Made by a program: the position numbers and the translations under genes. This document shows, piece after piece, positions 6,217-11,465 of a stretch of DNA of 23,402 bases. Origin of the DNA: a virus. Each line of letters begins with the position of its first letter. The stretch's first letter is position 1. The notes beneath the pieces are model-generated. The model made no database searches. It saw only the letters and a program-made list of their open reading frames with translations, and was not told the DNA's origin. Location: positions 1-23,402 of IMG/VR virus record IMGVR_UViG_3300046387_000098. The stretch is one strand, 5' to 3'.

Positions 6217-6818
6217 GGGCAGCATATCGAAGGGCGATAGACGCGGGCCTCACTACCTCTCAGGCCCACAAGTATTCCGACTACTACCGTCGCAAGACGG
6301 TCCTACCAAAACGCGACAGCGAGAAGACCAAGACCTACAACGCAGAGTGGAAACTCGAAAACGAACACCCCGACTTGATCGGTCCACTCAAGGACTTCAA
6401 GGACGTGGAGAAGTTTGTAAAACAAGTGACTTCGTCCAAGACGTGGGAGAAGGTGTCTCGTTACCACGGCAAGGTGCGCGTCGTCCAATCGCGCAATATG
6501 GGAGGTCGTGCCGCCTACATGGGTAAGTCGCATGGGTCGTGGATTGAGATCTCGCCTGCGTTCGACTTCAACAAGTACATTGTCCTACACGAACTTGCAC
6601 ACAGTGCGGGACACAACCACCACCACGTGACCTTCCGTGAGTGTCTTTTGAAGTTGGTGTCTAGGTTCCTTGGTCGTGAGACCGCCGCGATCCTGAAGGC
6701 GAACTTCAAGGAACAGGGTCTGAGAGTGACCCCGTCGAAAGCGAAGGATCCGGAGTCGTGGTTGAGGGCTGTAAAAAATGTGCCGTGTGACTTATTACCG
6801 AAAAATAGTCACAGCTAA
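6213..6818 (+). CDS. SprT-like / TIGR04338-like HExxH metallohydrolase
   Basis: 201 residues from ATG 6213, chosen for the ATGA overlap and GAGG upstream; an in-frame ATG at 6123 would overlap the previous gene by 94 bases. The zinc motif is LHELAHSAGHNHHHVTFREC: His126, Glu127, His130 and a cluster of histidines at 134 and 136-138. The 'HExxH ... H..(T/E)F' layout is that of SprT-like and TIGR04338-type putative metallohydrolases. A basic N terminus (AYRRAIDAGLTTSQAHKYSD) may be a small helical domain. The gene looks richer in G+C than its neighbours, suggesting separate acquisition. Substrate unknown. Confidence 0.7.
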   Translation: MRAAYRRAIDAGLTTSQAHKYSDYYRRKTVLPKRDSEKTKTYNAEWKLENEHPDLIGPLKDFKDVEKFVKQVTSSKTWEKVSRYHGKVRVVQSRNMGGRAAYMGKSHGSWIEISPAFDFNKYIVLHELAHSAGHNHHHVTFRECLLKLVSRFLGRETAAILKANFKEQGLRVTPSKAKDPESWLRAVKNVPCDLLPKNSHS

Positions 6819-6821
6819 CTG

Positions 6822-6849
6822 TTGACTTTCTTTCTAAAACAGGTATAAT
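6822..6849 (+). promoter_or_regulatory. Sigma70-type promoter, TTGACT-16-TATAAT
   Basis: TTGACT at 6822-6827, a 16-base spacer, and TATAAT at 6844-6849. The 23 bases 6842-6864 are identical to 7171-7193 at the next promoter. It heads the single gene at 6874. Confidence 0.85.
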
Positions 6850-6873
6850 GGCTACATAAATTGAGGAGTGAGT

Positions 6874-7095
6874 ATGTTATCTAATTTTGAAAAGTTTAAA
6901 ACTGTACTGTTCGGTCTAACCTTTGGTGTTGGTATCGCTGTGTGGATAAATGCGATCCACAACGTTATCGATATGCCAGACGTGTTAGTCAGTAATAGTA
7001 CGGGCGAATGTGTTGATGTTTTCAACTACAGAGAGAAAGACCAATACACTTGTCAGAACTTACCTGATCGTTATAACCATATTTGGGTAATGTGA
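6874..7095 (+). CDS. Small membrane-anchored protein with paired cysteines, 73 aa
   Basis: Start ATG 6874 with GAGGAG at 6863-6868, five bases upstream; a GTG at 6868 lies inside that Shine-Dalgarno and is rejected. An N-terminal hydrophobic segment (VLFGLTFGVGIAVWINAI) is an uncleaved anchor or signal. It is followed by a short domain with Cys at GECVDVFNY and YTCQNLPDRYNHIWV that could form a disulfide outside the membrane. This resembles a recurrent small family in T4-like marine phages ('...s.geCv.V......sC.nLP.ryn..wV') of unknown role. It is alone in its transcription unit. Confidence 0.7.
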   Translation: MLSNFEKFKTVLFGLTFGVGIAVWINAIHNVIDMPDVLVSNSTGECVDVFNYREKDQYTCQNLPDRYNHIWVM

Positions 7096-7150
7096 TATGT
7101 CTTTATTCCAAAATAATCTAATAAAAAGTGAAAAAAAGTGCCATAGGCCC

Positions 7151-7178
7151 TTGACAATATCTGCTAATTTGGTATAAT
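7151..7178 (+). promoter_or_regulatory. Sigma70-type promoter, TTGACA-16-TATAAT
   Basis: TTGACA at 7151-7156, a 16-base spacer, and TATAAT at 7173-7178, followed by the shared CTACATAAATTGA leader and GAGAGAGA. It heads the seven-gene cluster at 7211-9084. Confidence 0.9.
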
Positions 7179-7210
7179 GGCTACATAAATTGATGAGAGA
7201 GAGATTAGTT

Positions 7211-7759
7211 ATGTTGAATTTGATTGAGAAGTATGAAGCACGTGGTCTTGAGTTAGACATTGATGAAGCAAAGATCACTGCGGTTTGTAAGCGTCCTACT
7301 AAACGTGCCCGTCTGGGTTACAAGACTGAGTTCGCTTACCGTTACGGCACTGTCGCTCGTATGATTGAACACGTTGAGCAGTTCCTTGTTGATCTTGAAC
7401 GCGCTGACCAATACAAACAAGAACGTAAGATCGCTCGTGCCGCTGCCAAGGTTGCCGCTCTTGAGACTGTCAAAGAGGGTGACGTCTTCGTCGCGTCTTG
7501 GGGTTGGGAGCAAACCAACATCGATGCTTACCAAGTTGTCGCTCGAAAAGGTGCGACTGTCACTCTGCGTGAAATTGGTCTTGAGAGTATTGAAGGTTCT
7601 GAAGGTTTTATGAGTGATCGTGTTCGAGTTGTCAAAGACGCCTTCATCGGTAATGAGTTCACGAAGCGAATCACTGGTAAACACATCAATATCGACGATG
7701 TGCGAATGGCAAGTCCTGTTGAAGAAGGTCAAGAATTCTACCGCAGTTGGTACGCGTAA
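7211..7759 (+). CDS. Conserved phage protein, 182 aa
   Basis: ATG 7211, preceded by GAGAGAGATTAG; an upstream in-frame TTG at 7190 lies in the conserved leader and is not favoured. The N-terminal half is helical and basic (KRPTKRARLGYKTEFAYRYG, KQERKIARAAAKVAALE). The C-terminal half has the pattern VKEGDVFVASWGWEQTNIDA, YQVVARKGATVTLREIG and MSDRVRVVKDAFIG, which I recall as a small beta-rich domain widespread in phage and plasmid hypothetical proteins ('GD.ly.SWGydQTNvdfYqV'). The function is unknown. First gene of its operon, coupled by TAATG to the next. Confidence 0.75.
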   Translation: MLNLIEKYEARGLELDIDEAKITAVCKRPTKRARLGYKTEFAYRYGTVARMIEHVEQFLVDLERADQYKQERKIARAAAKVAALETVKEGDVFVASWGWEQTNIDAYQVVARKGATVTLREIGLESIEGSEGFMSDRVRVVKDAFIGNEFTKRITGKHINIDDVRMASPVEEGQEFYRSWYA

Positions 7760-7920
7760 TGGACTTTCGTCACTGGTGTACTCAAAAATGGTTCGATCAC
7801 TGCGATGAGGTCGAATCTTTCGAAGGGTCTCGACCCAATTATGATTCAAAACGTTATTTTAACATGTACAAGTGGTGGTTAAAGAGAGAATACCGTCACG
7901 AAATGAAAGGAGAGAAGTAA
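7759..7920 (+). CDS. Small Trp-rich conserved phage protein, 53 aa
   Basis: Starts at a TAATG overlap with the previous stop. The product is MDFRHWCTQKWFDHCDEVES followed by YDSKRYFNMYKWWLKREYRH, rich in Trp, Tyr, His and charged residues. It looks like a compact helical protein; similar small proteins occur in marine phages. Its end, AAAGGAGAGAAG, is the ribosome-binding site for the next gene. Function not known. Confidence 0.65.
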   Translation: MDFRHWCTQKWFDHCDEVESFEGSRPNYDSKRYFNMYKWWLKREYRHEMKGEK

Positions 7921-8144
7921 TGGAATTTGTAGCTAAACCCCAACTAACTAATCGTCGACACACTGAGACCTTCAACACTCTGAAGGAAGCAGTCGACTAT
8001 CTTAATGAGTTCAACAACCTTGGTGATGAGGAAGGTGGTTTACCCCGTCTCAAGGCAGAGGACTTCGCCCTTGTCGGTAAGTTATCAACCCCTACTGGGT
8101 TCTACTACCGTGAGAACCGATTGATGGAGATGGGAACTAAGTGA
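7920..8144 (+). CDS. Hypothetical phage protein, 74 aa
   Basis: ATG 7920 overlaps the preceding stop (TAATG) with GGAGAG upstream; an in-frame GTG at 7872 is ignored. The product has a helix (ETFNTLKEAVDYLNEFNNLG) and a C-terminal segment FALVGKLSTPTGFYYRENRL. No family is recognised. Coupled to the next gene by TGATG. Confidence 0.65.
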   Translation: MEFVAKPQLTNRRHTETFNTLKEAVDYLNEFNNLGDEEGGLPRLKAEDFALVGKLSTPTGFYYRENRLMEMGTK

Positions 8145-8350
8145 TGGAATGGTATGAAATGGGAGATGCTGGTGAGCATCTCCGAGACGTGATTGATGCT
8201 TTTATCGATGGGTTTACCAACGAGAGAGAATTCTCTGCGGAACTGGATGCGATGGGACTGTCCTATGAAGAGCAGAACGAGATTATTCGAAGTGAAATTC
8301 GTGTCTTGGAAACGCAAATCGCAGAGTCTGCACAAGGTACGATCCACTAA
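8144..8350 (+). CDS. Hypothetical acidic helical protein, 68 aa
   Basis: ATG 8144 (TGATG overlap); GTG 8141 is an alternative start one codon earlier. The product is acidic and helical (MEWYEMGDAGEHLRDVIDAF, SYEEQNEIIRSEIRVLETQI). Not recognised; an acidic small phage protein of this type could be an inhibitor, but nothing in the sequence shows that. Confidence 0.6.
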   Translation: MEWYEMGDAGEHLRDVIDAFIDGFTNEREFSAELDAMGLSYEEQNEIIRSEIRVLETQIAESAQGTIH

Positions 8351-8841
8351 TGAACGTCGCAGAAAATGTCATCATTGAAAACTCGCCCAGTTTTGCACTG
8401 TCGGACTACACGTTCCGCGTTGCAGAGGCGTTAGGAATTAATCGCCTTGGTGGATACATCAAGGTCGATTTCAAAGAAGAAGACATCACCCATTTCTCAG
8501 CTGAGGTGGATGGAACCGAAGACCGAGTCGACCTCACTGTCCGATTGGATAACGAGATTACCGAAGATCAGGTCAAAGTGCATATTGCACATGAGATGAT
8601 TCATGCTGTACAGATTCTCACAGGCAGACTTATACATATAGGTCTCACATGGTGTGAGGAGTCGCATGGTATCGTCTACAAACATATTTTTGACGACAAG
8701 GAATATATCAACGTCAAGTACGCTGATCAACCTTGGGAAATAGAGGCATACTCTTATGAAGAAGAAGTCTATAACGCGGTCGAATCCGGTAGCGAAACAC
8801 TCGCCGAAATTCAATCGGCCATCCACCCACGTCGACCGTAA
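8350..8841 (+). CDS. HExxH zinc-metallopeptidase-like protein, paralogue of the 3709 gene
   Basis: 163 residues from ATG 8350 (TAATG overlap). Motif AHEMIHAVQ has His81, Glu82, His85; the later QPWEIEAYSYEEEV offers Glu130 or Glu132 as a third zinc ligand. The same two motifs in the same order occur in the 3709-4110 protein, but here the gap between them is longer by an insert around residues 90-120. Before the motif is a beta-rich stretch (RVDLTVRLDNEITEDQ). It is probably a cytoplasmic zincin; the target is unknown. The last 86 bases are shared, in another frame, with the small gene at 8756. Confidence 0.7.
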   Translation: MNVAENVIIENSPSFALSDYTFRVAEALGINRLGGYIKVDFKEEDITHFSAEVDGTEDRVDLTVRLDNEITEDQVKVHIAHEMIHAVQILTGRLIHIGLTWCEESHGIVYKHIFDDKEYINVKYADQPWEIEAYSYEEEVYNAVESGSETLAEIQSAIHPRRP

Positions 8842-8905
8842 GAAAGAGGTGAAGAAGCGAGGTTACACCCAAGACCTTCTCTACCCTAACAACGAGCACT
8901 CGTAA
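8756..8905 (+). CDS. Small basic protein overlapping the metallopeptidase gene in the +1 frame, 49 aa
   Basis: ATG 8756 with GAGG at 8743-8746, nine bases upstream, opens a frame through the last 86 bases of the 8350 gene and on to 8905. The product begins MKKKSITRSNPVAKHSPKFN, continues with RPSTHVDRKKEVKKRGYTQD and ends LLYPNNEHS. The pattern 'RNPvAK....hrps...D.KKe.KrG' is typical of a small basic protein conserved in many tailed phages. Its stop overlaps the next ATG (TAATG). Without it, 8842-8904 would be an unexplained gap in a series of coupled genes. Function unknown; probably nucleic-acid binding. Confidence 0.65.
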   Translation: MKKKSITRSNPVAKHSPKFNRPSTHVDRKKEVKKRGYTQDLLYPNNEHS

Positions 8906-9084
8906 TGACCGAAGATCAATACATTCAGGAAGCACTCGACCACGCAATTTCCCAGACTTTTATGGGGACTGTTGATTGGGCGAAGGTAATCGACTTTCTG
9001 CGTGAGAAGTATCCACACATGGATACAGAGTACCTTTTCATGATTGCGAACCGTGCTCGGTTTCAGTACAATAAAATTTCTTGA
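8905..9084 (+). CDS. Hypothetical phage protein, 59 aa
   Basis: ATG 8905 at a TAATG junction. The product MTEDQYIQEALDHAISQTFM, VDWAKVIDFLREKYPHMD and onward looks like a small helical bundle. The stop codon (9082-9084) lies inside the -35 box of the next promoter. Not recognised. Confidence 0.65.
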   Translation: MTEDQYIQEALDHAISQTFMGTVDWAKVIDFLREKYPHMDTEYLFMIANRARFQYNKIS

Positions 9085-9109
9085 CACACACCACTTAATG
9101 AGGTATAAT
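9081..9109 (+). promoter_or_regulatory. Sigma70-type promoter, TTGACA-17-TATAAT, overlapping a start codon
   Basis: TTGACA at 9081-9086, a 17-base spacer, and TATAAT at 9104-9109. The -10 box abuts an ATG at 9110, and the GAGG ribosome site for that ATG lies in the spacer, so a transcript from this promoter would lack both. It may supply the shorter start at 9140 and the downstream genes to gp33. Confidence 0.8.
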
Positions 9110-9337
9110 ATGCAGGTTTCTAAAGAAGAACGATACGCGATGATTCGTCGAGCAGCTCTCAAGATTCAGAAGCGTAGTAAGGTTTCCCGTGCGAACACCC
9201 AGTTGGCACGAGAAGTAATTGCTCTTGATGAGCAGGATTGTAAGTCCAAGATTTCTTGGGCTGACACTGATCGGTATGTAGCTACACACTACTCCGATGT
9301 TTATGAAGCAAATGTCCAACCAGAGGAATGGAGCTAA
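9110..9337 (+). CDS. Hypothetical basic protein with two possible starts, 75 aa
   Basis: ATG 9110 has GAGG six bases upstream and is usable only on messages that begin upstream of 9104. The promoter at 9081 should start transcripts near 9116, after which the first in-frame ATG is 9140, giving a 65-residue product. The N terminus is basic and helical (KEERYAMIRRAALKIQKRSK), followed by an acidic C terminus (DVYEANVQPEEWS). Not recognised. TAATG junction with the next gene. Confidence 0.6.
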   Translation: MQVSKEERYAMIRRAALKIQKRSKVSRANTQLAREVIALDEQDCKSKISWADTDRYVATHYSDVYEANVQPEEWS

Positions 9338-9636
9338 TGGCAGTAACACAACCCGAAAATCTGATCGATCTTGGTCAGTTTCCACAGAACGATGTGGAGT
9401 TAATAACGCGTGAGTATATGCGATGTGCATATATCGACCTCTTAACAGAGTTCGGTAAGACTTTCGCAGAACGTGATGAGTCAGACACTGAACGTGCAAA
9501 CGTTTTGAAAACTCTTGAAGCGTTCGAACACACAATTGCAGTTCTCGATCAAAGTGAGGATTTCTTGGAGTTCGTTCACCAAGGAGCAGAAGGTGAAGAA
9601 GAATCCACCGAAGATGACGAATTTGACCGATTCTAA
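9337..9636 (+). CDS. Hypothetical acidic phage protein, 99 aa
   Basis: ATG 9337 (TAATG overlap) with GAGGAATGGAG upstream. The product is acidic with a long amphipathic helix (ERANVLKTLEAFEHTIAVLD) and a very acidic tail (AEGEEESTEDDEFDRF). The tail resembles the acidic ends of DNA-mimic or single-strand-binding proteins but is not diagnostic. Its stop overlaps a perfect AAGGAGG Shine-Dalgarno for the next gene. Confidence 0.65.
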   Translation: MAVTQPENLIDLGQFPQNDVELITREYMRCAYIDLLTEFGKTFAERDESDTERANVLKTLEAFEHTIAVLDQSEDFLEFVHQGAEGEEESTEDDEFDRF

Positions 9637-9646
9637 GGAGGCGATT

Positions 9647-9904
9647 ATGTCATATGATAACATCGTAGAGCAACTGCGATCGGATGTTCTTGAGGTGACA
9701 TTCACGAAGGTAAACGGTGAGACACGAGTAATGCCGTGCACTCTATTGTCTTCGTTTATGCCATCTAATACACCAACCGAAGCGACCGATATTGATCAAC
9801 ACTCTGTCAATAAGACAGTGATCCGTGCGTTCGCAATCGATAAACAAGCGTGGCGGTCGTTTCGTGTAGACAACGTCACTAATATTGAGGTACTGAATGG
9901 TTGA
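9647..9904 (+). CDS. WYL_2 (DUF2693)-like small protein
   Basis: 85 residues from ATG 9647 with AAGGAGG at 9635-9641. The sequence EVTFTKVNGETRVMPCTLL, then VIRAFAIDKQAWRSFRVDNV, fits the WYL_2/DUF2693 family of short phage proteins ('v.fTKvnG..R.M.cTL ... V.Dv....WRsFrvd.v'). These have an SH3-like beta fold related to the ligand-sensing WYL domain of transcription regulators, so a regulatory or nucleic-acid-related role is plausible. It sits directly before gp33 and overlaps it by 8 bases. The family call is from motif memory. Confidence 0.7.
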   Translation: MSYDNIVEQLRSDVLEVTFTKVNGETRVMPCTLLSSFMPSNTPTEATDIDQHSVNKTVIRAFAIDKQAWRSFRVDNVTNIEVLNG

Positions 9905-10142
9905 AGGTAACGAGAATCCAGAGGAAAACTTCCTAACAAAGAAGTCATTTTCTCAGATGATCGAGACCTTCGTCTACCAGAACCGTATGTCCTATATGGA
10001 CAGCATTGTTCACCTATGCGAGAAAAATGGTTTGGAACTGGAGGATATCAAAAAATATCTGACACCGACCGTCGTCGAACATCTGGAGAATGAGGCACGT
10101 CAACTGAACTTTCTACCTAAACAGAATTCACTAGACGTATAA
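9897..10142 (+). CDS. 33: Late transcription co-activator gp33
   Basis: 81 residues from ATG 9897, with GAGG seven bases upstream. The sequence FSQMIETFVYQNRMSYMDSI, VHLCEKNGLELEDIKKYLTP and VVEHLENEARQLNFLPKQNS is the conserved core of gp33 from aquatic T4-like phages. In T4, gp33 binds the RNA polymerase beta flap and links the gp55-bound polymerase to the gp45 sliding clamp, activating TATAAATA promoters. Neighbouring gp32 matches T4, where gene 33 also lies near gene 32. Its last codons are part of the late promoter at 10138, so gp33 would be read through the start of a promoter it helps to activate. Confidence 0.8.
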   Translation: MVEGNENPEENFLTKKSFSQMIETFVYQNRMSYMDSIVHLCEKNGLELEDIKKYLTPTVVEHLENEARQLNFLPKQNSLDV

Positions 10143-10145
10143 ATA
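10138..10145 (+). promoter_or_regulatory. Late promoter TATAAATA ahead of gp32
   Basis: Exact TATAAATA; the TAA at 10140-10142 is the stop codon of gp33. Expected initiation is about 10151, giving a leader of about 57 bases before gp32. Confidence 0.8.
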
Positions 10146-10150
10146 CACAT

Positions 10151-10207
10151 GCCCTAGAGGCAATCTCATATTTTAGTTTATATTTAAGTTTATACAAGGT
10201 ACATATT
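10151..10207 (+). promoter_or_regulatory. AU-rich gp32 leader, candidate autogenous operator
   Basis: Begins at the expected late start with a small hairpin, GCC (10151-10153) pairing GGC (10159-10161). About 30 bases almost free of G and C follow, containing the direct repeat AGTTTATA at 10175-10182 and 10187-10194. The Shine-Dalgarno AAGGT is at 10196-10200. T4 gp32 represses its own translation by binding a similar unstructured A/U-rich leader next to a 5' structure; applying this here is inference. Confidence 0.5.
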
Positions 10208-11155
10208 ATGTCTTTTGCAAATCTCAAGTCCAAATCTATGGACATCTCTAAGTTGGTCAACGCTGCGACAGAAGCGGCGGGTCAGACCACCAACACTAAC
10301 AAATATCAAGACGACCGAAAGTGGAAACCGACTGTTGATGAACAGGGTAACGGTTACGCTGTAGTTCGTTTCCTTCCCCCTACTGAAGGTCAAGACCTTC
10401 CTTGGGTCCGTTACTGGGATCACGCGTTCAAAGGTCCAACCGGACAATGGTACATTGAACGATCGCTCACAAGTCTTGGTCAAAATGACCCAGTCGGTGA
10501 GTTGAACTCACGTCTATGGAACTCAGGTATCGAAGAGGACAAGGAAACTGCACGTCGTCAGAAGCGTCGTCTACACTACGTCACAAACATCCAAGTGATC
10601 AACGATCCATCGAACCCAGCGAACAACGGTAAGGTGTTCATCTACGAGTTCGGTAAGAAGATCTTTGACAAGATCATGGATATGATGCAACCAGAATTCC
10701 CAGGCGAGTCTCCAGTGAATGTATTTGACTTCTGGAGTGGTGCAGACTTCGAACTGAAGATCCGCAACGTTGCCGGATATCGTAATTACGATAAGTCCGA
10801 CTTCAAATCTCCTGCCCCACTTGCTGGTGCAGATGAGACACAACTCGAAGCGATCTACAATACGTTGTACGACCTCAACGAGTTCATCGTCCCTAACTAC
10901 CCTAACGCACACGATGCAAACTGGTTCAAGTCATACGATGACCTAAAGAATAAGTTAGAGACGGTATTGGGTATTGCTACAGGAGCGGGTGCGACAGTTC
11001 GCAACGAGGCTGTTGCGACTGCGGAAGAGGCACCGCCTTGGAATACGAAGGATGAACCAACTATCGTTGCAGCTGCCCCTGCGGTCGCACCTGCGGTTGC
11101 TGAAGAGACAGACGATACGTTATCCTACTTTGCACAAATGGCTGCGGAGGAATAA
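10208..11155 (+). CDS. 32: Single-stranded DNA-binding protein gp32
   Basis: 315 residues. gp32 coats single-stranded DNA in replication, recombination and repair. The match is clear in KWKPTVDEQGNGYAVVRFLP, in WVRYWDHAFKGPTGQWYIER, in HYVTNIQVINDPSNPANNGK, and in VFIYEFGKKIFDKIMDMMQ. The N-terminal Lys/Ser-rich stretch corresponds to the cooperativity (B) domain and the acidic C terminus (EETDDTLSYFAQMAAEE) to the partner-binding A domain, after an Ala/Pro/Val linker. The Cys ligands of the T4 zinc site are missing; the equivalent segment (RSLTSLGQNDPVGELNSRLW) has none. The length is close to T4 gp32 (301 residues). Expressed from the late promoter at 10138 and probably from upstream early transcripts. 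Confidence 0.92.
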   Translation: MSFANLKSKSMDISKLVNAATEAAGQTTNTNKYQDDRKWKPTVDEQGNGYAVVRFLPPTEGQDLPWVRYWDHAFKGPTGQWYIERSLTSLGQNDPVGELNSRLWNSGIEEDKETARRQKRRLHYVTNIQVINDPSNPANNGKVFIYEFGKKIFDKIMDMMQPEFPGESPVNVFDFWSGADFELKIRNVAGYRNYDKSDFKSPAPLAGADETQLEAIYNTLYDLNEFIVPNYPNAHDANWFKSYDDLKNKLETVLGIATGAGATVRNEAVATAEEAPPWNTKDEPTIVAAAPAVAPAVAEETDDTLSYFAQMAAEE

Positions 11156-11158
11156 TCA

Positions 11159-11422
11159 ATGGACCCTATGTATTCAGTAATAACAATCGTTGCGTGTTTA
11201 GTCGCATTCGGTTTAATATGGAGGTCAATATCAACCTCTCCAGATAAGACCACAACTGGTGCTCCAGAACCAAGCCCATATGACCAAGAGTCGTTGCAGG
11301 GGTTAACAAAAAATCAGTTGATTGAGGTTGGGAAAAGTTTAGGTCTTGAACCTAGAGTGTCTTGGACTAAGGCAAAGATCATTCAAGTGATCATAATTGC
11401 AGTAAACGAAGGGACTAACTAA
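11159..11422 (+). CDS. Small membrane-anchored protein with SAP/HeH-like C-terminal domain
   Basis: 87 residues, ATG 11159 with GGAGG eight bases upstream at the end of gp32. The N-terminal hydrophobic span YSVITIVACLVAFGLIWRSI is followed by a polar linker rich in Ser, Thr and Pro. A helix-turn-helix segment (LTKNQLIEVGKSLGLEPRVS then WTKAKIIQVIIIA) is like the Rho-N/SAP/HeH motif that binds nucleic acid. A membrane-tethered DNA- or RNA-binding protein is the natural reading, but this is inference. The terminator at 11443 follows. Confidence 0.6.
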   Translation: MDPMYSVITIVACLVAFGLIWRSISTSPDKTTTGAPEPSPYDQESLQGLTKNQLIEVGKSLGLEPRVSWTKAKIIQVIIIAVNEGTN

Positions 11423-11442
11423 TCGACACTGCCAGTGGATAT

Positions 11443-11465
11443 GGGGACTTCGGTCCCCTTTTTTT
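11443..11465 (+). terminator. UUCG-loop intrinsic terminator
   Basis: GGGGAC (11443-11448), loop TTCG, GTCCCC (11453-11458), then seven T. Textbook intrinsic terminator for the gp32 unit; its T-run overlaps the stop codon of the converging leftward gene. Confidence 0.92.

Noticed and set aside
6786-6813. Inverted repeat TGTGACT/AGTCACA at the end of the SprT-like gene
   Set aside because: Fourteen-base loop and no T-run, so not a convincing terminator; noted only as possible weak structure before the 6822 promoter.
7253-7849. Long leftward open frame of 198 codons opposite the 182-aa gene
   Set aside because: It lies wholly opposite a well-supported gene plus its coupled neighbour, lacks a ribosome site, and is a composition shadow of the forward frame.
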